64,000 nt of DNA from Prosopocoilus inquinatus (Eukaryota; Arthropoda; Insecta; Coleoptera; Lucanidae). A program made the position numbers and the translations under genes. Under the pieces are notes generated by a model. That model saw nothing but the letters and a program-made list of their open reading frames with translations. It was not told the origin of the DNA and ran no database searches. Where the stretch lies: the NCBI GenBank assembly GCA_036172665.1, contig CM069876.1:37727001-37791000 (forward strand), written 5' to 3'. Each line of letters starts with the position of its first letter. The first letter of the stretch is position 1. Shown piece by piece: positions 1 to 11,500 of this stretch.

Positions 1-500
1 CTGGTTTCTTTTTTAATTCTTCGTCCAAAGATTTATTTGGTTTTTGTTTACTTTTATTCAATCTTCTTTTGTTTTGTTTTTCTATTTCTTCATGCTTTCG
101 TCCTCTGTATTTTCGTTTTGTCTTTCTTTGATTTTTCGCCGCTTCGTTTGTCATTTGTTTTGTGCCTCAAGTTGCGAAATTCTTTTGTTTTGTCCGCTGT
201 GTTTCCTTTCTTTTTTCTTGATTTGTCAACGTATTATTAACCTTTTTCCAGTTTTAATTTTCTACGAATTTTTTTATTCGCCCGGAAAATTGTTGTTTTT
301 CGTTAAGGTTGGTGCTGTCGATCTTGTTTTGTTTCTTTCTTTTGTTCATTTCACGCTTTGTACCTGTCATTTACCTTTGTTTCTGATTTTCTTGCAAGTT
401 TCATTCATTTTTTATTTGTTGTGATTTTTTTAAAATGGCGCTTTTTTGGCTGCATATTGTCAACAAGTTGGCGACGTTGCCTGCAAAAATTCTGACAACC
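1..500 (-). repeat. Purine-rich dispersed repeat (T-rich on + strand)
   Basis: On the minus strand this matches the A-rich insertion at 27300-28251, including the shared stretch around AAAAAGCGCCATTTT next to CGCCAACTTNTTGACA. It is open in several frames only because it is low in complexity. Confidence 0.65.
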
Positions 501-1580
501 CTGAACATCAGGAATGTATTGGAGTAACAGTACATCGCAAGCCTTTTACGCTTTTCGCAAAACCAAATAAATTTCTCACTATTTTTTTCTTTTTCTTTTT
601 ATTTAAGAAATTCCAAATTTTTGTAAACTTAAGATTTAATTAAAAAGCAAGTTATTTGAGACTTTGGGTTATGTGTATTCTTGATATGATTGAGGTAAAT
701 GCAAATCATTTTATTTAAAATAGAAAGGGATTTTTTTTTCAGTTAAGTATACAAGACAAATAAATTTACAAATGACTTAAAATTAAGTCAAAATACTGAC
801 GTTTCAAAAAATAAAATAAATACACGCAGAAATCAGAAAATATGTATAATATGTCCCCGAATTCAGTTTACAAGTGGAAAAAAGATATTATTTTTAATAT
901 TACAAAATAAAAATGCCGAAGGAAAAAAGTTTTGCTTTGTTTGTAACGATCTTCAAACTATCGAATAATTTGAAATTTTGATTTTGTTTTTTATTTTTTG
1001 TTTTCGATTTTAAGCACATACTGTATTAATGTATGAAATTTTAATTACAGACATGTTAGTTATAACCTCAGTTCGGAAGCATACTGTATATATAGAATAT
1101 TTTATATTGCTTCTTGTCTCAGAGTTTAATCTTTCATATTTTCTGCGGAATAAATTCTGAAAATCATTTATAGACAGTAAGTGTTCTAAGTTACAACTTG
1201 TAACGAATCTTAAGAATCAAAAAAGAAAAAGATCACGAAAACCAATCATTGTGAAGGGCAAATCAGCAGTTTTCAAATAAGTACAAATATTCTTTAGCAG
1301 TTTCTGAATAACAGAAAAGTAATGGATAACTGTTTATAACTGTTATCTGAAAACTGCTTTTCGCTTTAAAACTTGTGCACGTCACACCTCCCTTTTGGCG
1401 ACCAACAAAGCTACATGTCAATTAATTAGGCCACCATACATCCATAAGCTATAAAACGGAAATTGCAGTGTTATCCTATTACCGAATTTTCACAAATGGA
1501 AAAACTGTGCTCATCTTAAGCTTACTTTGTTATTTACTTTTGCCAGAATTGCTTGCTTGAATTGATTGCTTACCTTAATG
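501..1580. other. AT-rich non-coding stretch
   Basis: No gene, RNA or clear repeat seen. Confidence 0.5.
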
Positions 1581-1938
1581 CAGTGATTACTAAACCGGAA
1601 GGCGCGGGTTAAAATGCAAAAGGAGGCGCGAAAATTGTAACCGAAATGAAATTTTCATTACGTAACACATGTATACAAAAATGAAGCTGATTCTTATCCG
1701 ATGAGAAATGACGAAGCTATTAATCTATAGCGAAACGTTGAGTGTATTTCCAATCACAATTTTGTCCGGTTCAAGATTTAAAAAAAACAACTTCTTGGTA
1801 ACATATACACATAAATAAAAAAATATATTTGAAGATAAATTTAATAAGTATTATTTTATGACATAAAGGGAGAGGGGGAGGCAGAAAGATTAAATTTTTT
1901 TAAGGGAGGCGTATTAACATAAATTTTGGAAACCACTG
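1581..1938. mobile_element. Non-autonomous hAT element (MITE)
   Basis: Terminal inverted repeats CAGTGATTACTAAACC and CAGTGGTTTCCAAAAT are flanked by the 8-bp duplication CCTTAATG / CTTTAATG (7 of 8). The 358 bp have no coding capacity. The interior holds a decayed fragment of the foldback family, including GACGAAGCTATTAATC...GCGAAACGTTGAG. Confidence 0.75.
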
Positions 1939-3540
1939 CTTTAATGTCTAATCCCTAATATTTTTCTTTTTTTTTGTAATTTATGCTCTAAGTCGAATTT
2001 ACATAATTCATAGGTCTTAGCTGGTAATCTACGTAACATAAACTCCGTCCTAAGTCAACAGTATAATTTCCACTCCCCCCCTCCCCACCCCAAATCGCTA
2101 CACGCAAACACCAATTTCGGTATAATAGGCACCGAGGATAATTGATTTAATAATCGCCGACTTGAAATTGCGATTCCGCCCCCAAAGCAAACCAAAATAG
2201 AATTCCGGAATGCCCGGATTAATTTCCTCCAAACCCGGATCCATTGCATTTAAAAGTTTTGGAAGTTGATTTTAACCCTCCCCATTTCCCTCAATTAAAA
2301 AAAAAAATATATTCAATTAATTTTTACGTCATCACTGCATTATTCAGTATATTTTGATGTCAATCGCTTTGTCTTTTGTGCAGCGGTTTTTGGAGGCTCA
2401 TGGCCTCCACGTCTCTTCTTTCCCGTCTTCAAAGGTTTTCCTCCATCAACGATTTTCTCCGTCTTTTCCTATCAGTGGCCAAATTTTCCCAAATATTTAT
2501 CCCAATTTGCCTTCGGTCTTCTAAAAGTCTGCTAATCATTTTTTTTTTCCTTTGGACGACCTATCCTTCATAATAGGTATTTCCACCAATTTGTATTGGT
2601 ACTCAGTTTTTCTCTAAATCTTCAATATGATCTAGCCCTTTGTAATCGGTAAAAGGGGACGTAGCTCTAGTCCTTATTCACAGCTATTCTTGAGATTTCT
2701 TTTAATGTAAAAAGTGCAAATATTTGATCTGTTACTCATCCACGCGATTTGAATCTTCCTTGGCATTAGTGTTCTTCAGCAAGTAACACTTTCTTCAAAA
2801 TTTTAGTTAACTCTTTGTACATTACAATTCGTAGGGGTATCCTTCTGCAGTTAGAATATTCGATGGCATCCTCTTTCTTGTGAATTAGAACAGTCTTCTT
2901 TCTTTTCGATCTCTTCAAGTTTTTTGGATAAATTCTGATATTCGTTTCAATAAGCATTGACCTCTATTTGAAGTGTTTCAGCAGAATTTCCGTTTCCGCA
3001 CCCTGATGTCGCCCCCTGATGTCTTCCCTTACAATAGCGAGTGTCATTTTCTTCCTTCCTCCTTCCTTCCTTTTGTTTCCTTCTATTCAATTTGTCCACC
3101 AATCCTCCCTCCCATTCCTACAATAAACTGTTGTTTTGCCTTTCCCTTCTCTATTTTTCCTAACTTCCTCCTAATAAAGATTTCTGATTTGTTTATTCAT
3201 GTTGTTTGTTATTCATATTATTGATTGTTTATTCATCGAGATTTTGACTAAATATCGTCTCGTTTAAATACTTACGTTTCTTTCTCTTTAAAACTACTTT
3301 TACTTTCACTTGTTCTGATTTTTTAAGCTGGCTTTGTTCCTTTTCTCGTATCGTGTTTTACAATCCTTGTCGTTCCAATCTTCTGCTGGTTTGCCTCCTT
3401 GCTGGATTGATCTTCAATCATTGCTGATTTGTCATTTATCCTTCATTCTTTGCTATTCCTTTTATTTTTCATTTGTATTTTACTTTACCATTATCTTCCA
3501 ACTTGTCTGAGAGTTTGCTCATTATTTTGTATTTTTTAAT
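1939..3540. other. Non-coding stretch, T/C-rich after 2.3 kb
   Basis: No supportable gene. From ~3040 the + strand is strongly pyrimidine-rich (CTTCCTCCTTCC type). Short open frames here lack codon structure. Confidence 0.5.
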
Positions 3541-3704
3541 TTTGTAACAAATCAGTCACGACAGCAATGATTTCTATTGCAAAGTAGATTAAAAAAATCG
3601 ACATTGAACTGTCTGTTTCAATGTTGACTTTTTTATCTCTCTTCCGATTTCGTAAACTTATTTTGCAATAGAAATAATTGCTGCCGTGACTGGTTTGTTA
3701 CAAA
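3541..3704. mobile_element. Near-perfect palindromic MITE
   Basis: TTTTGTAACAAATCAGTCAC pairs with its inverted copy ending in TGTTACAAAA. A second inner pair around CGACATTGAA / TTCAATGTTG means nearly the whole 164 bp folds as one hairpin. Confidence 0.8.
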
Positions 3705-4930
3705 AGTAAAAAGCGCAAAGGGTTCGATTTTACTTCTCTCATCATCTTGGATGCGTTTTTTTTTCTATTTTTTCATCGATCAAAATAATTTTAAGAAATT
3801 ACTTGTGTTACATCGATATTTGTATATCCATAACTTTTGTTTCTTCTTTTTTCTTAGTTTTTATTTCTTATTGAAAAAATACTTACTTGTTACATCGATG
3901 TTTTAGGTATTCATGAGTTTTGATTGTTTTTTTTTTCTCTCATTTTTCATTTATTCATTTTTTTTGATGTTTTTACTTCTCTTAGTTATTTTTTTTTTAG
4001 CAGTCAAACTAATAAGTCACAATCTAATTCTTTTTTGTTTGTTTCTACTTCTGTCAACGATTAATCAATTACGCCAACGTTCAGATGTACCGCGTTGTAA
4101 ATCCTTTTGGCCGACGTTTCGACCTTTCTTGCAAAAGAATTATTTCCTCAGGGTCTGCTCTTTTTCAATGAAAGCTGAGAAACATCGACAGAAAAAAGAA
4201 TTTGTGACGCACTACAACCAGAATCCAGAAGAAAATAGACAAAGACTACTTCACCAGTTGAATGTCGGTTTTATTCATCAACAGTCTTTTGTTATTTACT
4301 TTGTTACTTGTTTTAATTGCCTAATTTTACCGTTTCTTTCGTTATTTTTTCTTCCTATAAATAGATTTGTATCAGCTTTTTGATTTCATTTATTCATTTA
4401 TTTTTTTTATATTTTATAGATTTATCTATATTTTATTTATGCTTTTCTTTTCATTCTACATCACTTGGTTGATGACGATTCGGTTAGTCCAACTTTTATA
4501 TTTTTCATTTCTTAATTTCCGTGCATTGTAATATAACTTCTAAGGTTATAGTGAGTCACTTTTCTTTTTGTTTTATTCATTCACCTGACGTCTTTTGCGT
4601 TCTACGTTTTTTAATTAAGGGTTCTATATACACAATTTTTCCTCTTCGTTGTTTTTTTTTTTTTCTCTTTTGCTTCTCAATCTATTATTTCTTCTAAACC
4701 ATCCATTACTGACCGAAGTCAAAGGATCGATCGATTTCATTTGGAACTGATTCTTCATCAATCATTTTTTTTCATAATTAATCTGCATCTCTTTTTTCCT
4801 CCCTTGTTCAATATTACGTGGCTCTCATAATTAGGTAATTTTCATTTGGGTCGGCTTGGGTTTCAATGTTGGGTTTTGCCAAATGCTTTCCATTTGAAAA
4901 AGTTGCATTTTAAAATGTAATCCTAACAAT
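3705..4930. repeat. Pyrimidine-rich low-complexity region
   Basis: Long T-rich runs on the + strand. A degenerate minus-strand CTGAGGA...GAAACGTC motif lies at ~4100-4160. Confidence 0.5.
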
Positions 4931-5226
4931 AGGCGATTTTAAAAATCTTATCTCCCTCTTGCTATCATTTTGCGAACCTGTAAGACGAGTAATGTCCAGC
5001 GCCCTCATCAGGTGTTTACGGAAACTCCAATCCGATTGATCCGATCATTTTCTCACTCTTACATGCACGAAGTCTTTATATGTTTTCTCTCACTCGAATA
5101 AATCGGATTGGAGTTTACGTAGACGCCTTTCGCTGGCTAAAATTGCCAATTTGGCGATTTTAAAAATCTAAACTCCCCTTAATGGTCCTTTTGCAAACCT
5201 AAAAGACGAGTAATGTACAGCGTCCT
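4931..5226. repeat. Direct repeats flanking a palindrome
   Basis: Two ~75-bp direct copies (4931-5006 and 5153-5226, from GGCGATTTTAAAAATCT to AATGTACAGCG) flank an inverted pair at 5011-5038 and 5100-5127 centred on AACTCCAATCCGATT. Confidence 0.7.
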
Positions 5227-5547
5227 CTGTTAAAATCGCAAATTTGTTGACCTCTTTGTATGTGGTGACTTTAATAGCCACCGCTGCTTTGGGTCTGGCT
5301 CCACAATATTAGGTCAACAAATAACCGTGTGGTGTCGCGAGTTTTACTGTTTTAATCTTAACAGTCTAGAAATCATAACAGTGATCTATCTATCTTATCG
5401 TCCATTATTTTCTTTTTTGATCGCTCCATATAATTTCAAGATAAACGATTTGAAAAGATGTGGCGCGCCGGGAGATCCGCTCATCCCGTTCTATAGAAAA
5501 CGCGGTTTGGAAATCGCGCAACAATAACGGTCCCACTCTGCCCCCAG

Positions 5548-8500
5548 GGTGCAGGAAATCGATGGCTCCTACTTCGAAAGTTTCACCGCCCTGGCGTGGA
5601 AACAAGAGAATCAACGTCAAAGTGTCCTGAAAGCGGCGGAAGCGGCCGTGGCGGAGGCACCTCCTCATGAAGTTGAGCTGGGAATTACGCCGATCGACTA
5701 CAGCATGCAGCAGAATGAGAAAGACAAGCTCTACATTGAAATGTTGTACACCATTGCCAACGCGGTAAGAGATTAAATGAATTAGACAAGTAAGTAACGT
5801 AAACAAACTTTGAGGTTAAAAGAACCTGTCAACTGTCAACAAAATGTCAAATGATTTATTTTTTAGACAGTTTAAGAATTGCTTTGATCACGCGCGTATA
5901 TCGAAAATTCAAAGAAACAAAGTAGGTACTCTCCTTGGCTAACCTCTCGAGTACACCTACAATTTTCTTTTTTAATCTCTTGGTATATGCGCAGCAACTT
6001 GGATATCCGATTGTGATACTAATCGAAATGAATTTAATTCATAAGTAATTTCAACAATCCGGTTCATTAAGGACGTTATCGGCAATCGTGGCCACCGAAA
6101 ACGAGCAAAGTTATATCAAAGGTTAACCTCCGGCAAACTGCTGGAGCAGAACCGCAGCAGTAATGAAGTTATCCGGTGCCTATTCGGCACTAATGAGTTT
6201 ACAAATTCGCGCACGCCGCAGCTTCTAATTAAATGATGATTTCAGTGATTTTGAGGCACGCACAGTCGAACTTGTTTAACGCTTTTCCGTGATTGGGTAG
6301 GTCGGCGCACCCGCACCCGGAGGACAATTCGGACATTACAAGGAGGACCTCTACCTTTATGGCCAGAGGGCTTTCGCCGTCCCTCCCGATCGACATTACA
6401 GGATGTTACATTTGGCTGGGGAGGAGAAACCACCAATCGTTGTTCTTAGCGTAGTAGTAATCGAAGCAGAAGGTTTAGAAGCAAAAGACGCCAATGGTAA
6501 GGACACTATTATCTTTAAATTTCACGAAAAAAAAAGCCGCGTTGCTTAAGGTAAGTATCCATACATGTTGGCGCCGAGTATAGTTACGGCCACAGCCTCT
6601 TATACTGCGAGCCATACTATTTAAATTCCAACAAACGCGAACTTATGTACGATCCTCTCTTCTTCTCTCGCCCAAATAAACAACGTACCTAAATAAAGAA
6701 ACGAGATAACAACGGCGTAATCCTCAAAGCGAGGCGAATTTACGACAGTTTACTGAACAGTAGTTACGTATAATCACCGCCAGCTCGGAAATCCTCCGTT
6801 TACTTCATAAATCAGAACTTTCCTTCCGTTTCTTTGGCGCGGACTGTCTCCGAGTGCTGCGGAGATTATTCGCTAAATTTTGAAGCGCTTAAAACGATTT
6901 CCTGTTTATTTGGGGTTTATTCTTTGGATGCTTTCGCCCGCCGAATGGAAAAGGGAGACGGGGGGACGCTGTTTTTAATAAATTATTCAGAAATGTCGCC
7001 GCTGGAAATCGGCGCGCCTCGCTGATTTCGTATTTGCAGCGGCGAATTTATGGAAAAAAAAGTACAGCTGAATTGCCCGGGGGGTTGTCTTTATAGGATT
7101 GTGAAAGTTGTAAAACAATTTAAATAAGAAGAACTTTTAAATTTTGTAATTTTGACTCATGACCCCTGAAGACTTTAGAATAGACAACCCATCAATCAAA
7201 CTAAAAGTAACTTCGTGTTTTCCTGTTATACTATAAGCACCGAAGTTGAATGGGTTGCCTATTCTCAATTTTGAAGGCGTCACGGTTTAAAACAGGGATT
7301 CCCAACGGGGTCGACATCGACTGCCAAGGGGTCAATAAAATAGTTAAAACGGTCGGAGAAGTCGATTGGGGGTCACCGAATCGACTCCACCGACCGTTTT
7401 AACTATTTTATTAAAACGATTCCGTGTTTATTTGGGGTTTATTCTTTGGATGCCTTCGTCCGCCGAATGGAAAAGGGAGACGGGGGGACGCTCTTTTCAA
7501 TAAATTATTCAGAAATGTCTCCGCTGGAAATCGTCGCGCCTCGCTGATTTCGTATTTGCAGCGGCGAATTTATGGAAAAAAAAAAATACAGCTGAATTGC
7601 CCGGGGGGTTGTCTTTATAGGATTGTGAAAGTTGTAAAACAATTTAAATAAGAAGAACTTTTAAATTTTGTAATTTTGACTCATGACCCCTGAAGACTTT
7701 AGAATAGGCAACCCATCAATCAAACTAAAAGTAACTTCGTGTTTTCCTGTTATACTATAAGCACCGAAGTTGAATGGGTTGCCTATTCTCAATTTTGAAG
7801 GCGTCACGGTTTAAAACAGGGATTCCCAACGGGGTCGACATCGACTGCCAAGGGGTCAATAAAATAGTTAAAACGGTCGGAGAAGTCGATTGGGGGTCAC
7901 CGAATCGACTCCACCGACCGTTTTAACTATTTTATTAAAACGATTCCGTGTTTATTTGGGGTTTATTCTTTGGATGCCTTCGTCCGCCGAATGGAAAAGG
8001 GAGACGGGGGGACGCTCTTTTCAATAAATTATTCAGAAATGTCTCCGCTGGAAATCGTCGCGCCTCGCTGATTTCGTATTTGCAGCGGCGAATTTATGGA
8101 AAAAAAAAGGACAGCAGAATTGCCCGGAGGTTGTCTTTATAGGATTGTGAAAGTTGTAAAACAATTTAAATAAGACGAATTTGTAAATTTTGTAATTTTG
8201 ACTCATGACCCCTGAAGACTTTAGAATAGGCAACCCATCAATCAAACTAAAAGTAACTTCGTGTTTTCCTGTTGTACTATAAGCACGGAAGTAGAATGGG
8301 ATTTGTTTTGATATCTGAAGGTGACTTTATATTTAAAGGCTCCTTTAGTTCGATTATGAAAAACAACTTTAATCATTCAAAAAAAAAATACATTTTTTTA
8401 AAGCCGCGATCAGCCTTACTTTTAAAATTCAACTAAAATAGTTTACGCTAGATGGCGTTTTATCGATGATGATGATGATGTCTCCTTTAAATATCTTCAG

Positions 8501-11500
8501 TTTTCTTTGAAAAGGATTTTTTAAAGCTAAATGTAGAAGATGAGATGCGATAAGAACGTCGGCAATGAAACATGTTTTGAAAGTCGACTGAAAGAGTTAT
8601 CGCTTTCGGCCAAGAGATGGCGCTCTAAATGATGATGACGATGATGATGTCTCCTTTAAGTCTTCTATGAATATAAATAACAAAACCTTTTTTAAGTTAA
8701 AATTAGAAGATGAGACGAGATGAAACATGTTTTAAAATTCTACTAAAATAGCTTTCCGTTTGAGCCGAGAGATTGCGCACTAAATGATGATGATATCTCC
8801 TTTCCGTTTCTTTTGTTTCTCTTGAAAATAGTTATTAAAAAAATTACTAAAATTAAAAGATGAGGTGAAAACGTCAGCGACGAGATATGTTTTAAAAGTC
8901 GATTGATGTTTTTCTTTTTGCCAAGAGATGGCACTTTAAATGAATTCCTGACGCGCTTTGATTTTGCATAATTTCGATTTGATTTTAAAAATAGATTGCT
9001 TCCGCCTAGATTTATTAAGACGAAGTCGCACTCTTGAAGATCGATTAAGACAACTTCCATTTTTGAACAAATCAAATAATAGATAGATGAGCGAAGAGCG
9101 AAGAGATGGCGCTCCAAATATTACAATGCGATGAATTTCGTTTTAAATAAAATAAAAATAAATACAAATGAGAAGGCAAAGTTAGTTTCCTTTTTGGTTA
9201 AGAGATGGCGCTCTGAAAAGTAGCAGGCCTTTTAGATTATTTTCAATTTAATTTTGGAATTAAAATCATGGCGCCTACTTATATTTTCAGAAATATTGAT
9301 ATTACAAAAAACTATTCGGAGAAAAACATACCGTGAGGAGTTGTATCTTCATTCGCGAAATATAACAATAACAATAAATATTTGGATGGAGATGCTAATA
9401 AATAACACTGTTTGATAATATATTTGAACTGTAATAATTAAAAGAGCCGCAATCACTTGTTAAGACAGCCGTATGGCTCGCGAGCCGCAAATTGCCGACC
9501 TCTGGTCTAGAGGCTTCACTCGAGAGATCCGACAGATCGATTTCTTGGACTGTCCCGCATTACTTAAGCACTGTTCCCTTCTCGATTGTTACGTAAGTGA
9601 GAAATATCCTTAATTGAATGCATAAACTGCGTGCAGCTTTCGTATGCACACGTTCAAAATTCGAAGAAATCCTGCCTCTGCTACTTGGCTCTGACCTTGT
9701 ATGTACGTGTTATGTTTGATCATAATATTATTTAATCGCAAGATATCTTTTTATATAAAAAAAAAACATTGCATCTCCGCGTACTGAATATCCGAATCCT
9801 AACACTTGGACCACTGAATTTACATTAAATTAACGAAAATTCGGTTACGATTAAATTGTTTATTATAAACCAGAAGTCACATCATGAAGAGTTGTTTCTT
9901 CATTCGCGAAAATAATTACAAACTGAGACAAAAAAGACAAATGATTAAAATTTAAAGAATAAAAGAAAAATCTCAACGGGGAAAAGGAAAGCGTTAACAA
10001 TCAACCAAATCAAGAACTTCTCTGCTTTTTTCGTATGTCGCAGCTCTCCCCTATCATGTCATATTGTAGAGCACATTTTATAATTAGTGCATCACAAACG
10101 CATGGTAATTCCCACCGATTGTCAATGTTATTTTATATAATAGACGTAAGCTTAAAGTTCGTATAGTATGCATTTTATCAAGTCGCAGTTTCTCGTCTGA
10201 ATTGCGTTGTAAACTACATCTTGATAAAATATTTGCTGTCATGTATACTTGCTTTGTTTTACGTGGCGCCGACGCGCAGTTGAGTTCTGAGAGAGAGATG
10301 CTATTCTTCAAGGCTGACCTTGCACATGTTCTGTTTTCGTGTTATAATATTATTAAATTGCGAGATTAATTTCTAAATTATTTTATTTATGAGTACCGAA
10401 TCCTTCCAAAGATATTCGATTAAATTAATTTTCTTCTCGAGGCAGTTCAACATTTAAATAAGTTTGTTAACCGACATGGATTGAACATATTATTTGTTAT
10501 TTGGTCTAAATTGAATTGAATTTTTTTAAAATAAAAAATCTTAATTCAATATCACCCCTGTATATGTCGATTTAAATTTACGCACATTATTCTATAGTAA
10601 CAATTAAGTGTGAAATGGGGGAAGGGGGAGGGCGCTGACAACTATTTTCTTCTAAGGGTTCGATGCTTGAAAATGGTTGAGAATCCCTGGTTTAAAAGAT
10701 GCCTGATAATTATTGAAACGTCAAAGTTCACGTATAATTAAAAGCACAGGACCGTACGAAAGAAAAAAAGATTTCGGAATGAACTTTCACCCCTTGATGT
10801 TTCAGGTTTCAGTGACCCGTACTGCATGCTGGGAATTCAACCGGTGGCCGCCCCGTCGTCTCCTCAGCCTCTCACCCCCAACCGCACCCTATCAGACGCG
10901 TGCAACGACGGCCAGGGTAATCACGAGAAGCTCCGGAAGCACCACAGCTTCAAGCTGAGCTTCAAGAGGAAGGACGGTCGCGTCCGGGAGCACAGGGATA
11001 GTCTGGGGGGTGCGCTTCCCGCCAAGTTCATACGCGCCACATCCGTCAAGCCACACACGCTCAACCCCCGATGGAACGAGAAGTTTCGTTTGTGAGTATC
11101 CCCCTTTTTCATCCCCCCAGTGCTAATTGTCTTTGGAGGACGCGCAGAATATAATTAAATTAAATTTCTGTGTATAAATATATGTATAAATGTAATTAAG
11201 TTAAATTTATTTTACAAAAACGATTTATCCTTGAAAATATCTAATCAATAGTTTAATAGAAAAAGAGAGATCTTAAAAAAGTGTGCAAACCAGAAAGAAA
11301 GAATTTTCCCCGTCGTCATGTTATAATCTGGATACCTTCCAGGAGATTTCTTTAAGGGAAACCTAATTGATATGATTTGAAACGATTTAATAGAACATAA
11401 CAACAGAAAGTGTGAAAATAATTTAACATGCAAGAAAATTTTTTGCTTTTTTTACAATTCCAAATTATTTTGTCATACCTTTTTTTCATGTCACTTTTGT

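Larger units (their letters stand above)
7817..10689. mobile_element. hAT-like element with 8-bp target-site duplication, rearranged
   Basis: The left end CAGGGATTCCCAAC (7817, also copied at 7293) and right end GGTTGAGAATCCCTG (to 10689) are inverted. Both are flanked by GTTTAAAA (7809-7816 and 10690-10697). No transposase frame remains. The interior is taken up by duplicated host flank, a degenerate array and another hAT terminus. Confidence 0.7.

Noticed and set aside
37..424. Phe/Leu/Ser-rich open frames at the left edge
   Set aside because: Direct translation of T-rich low-complexity repeat, with homologous non-coding copies elsewhere in the window.
3913..4383. 156-residue open frame with a plausible-looking middle (KAEKHRQKKEFVTHYNQNP)
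   Set aside because: Considered as a missing upstream exon of the BAIAP3-like gene. No good donor in phase and no family similarity; the sequence also holds a decayed hammerhead-like phrase.
5454..5526. GC-richer segment just before the first BAIAP3-like exon
   Set aside because: It is followed by a stop and a polypyrimidine-AG acceptor, so it belongs to the intron; no donor joins it to the exon.
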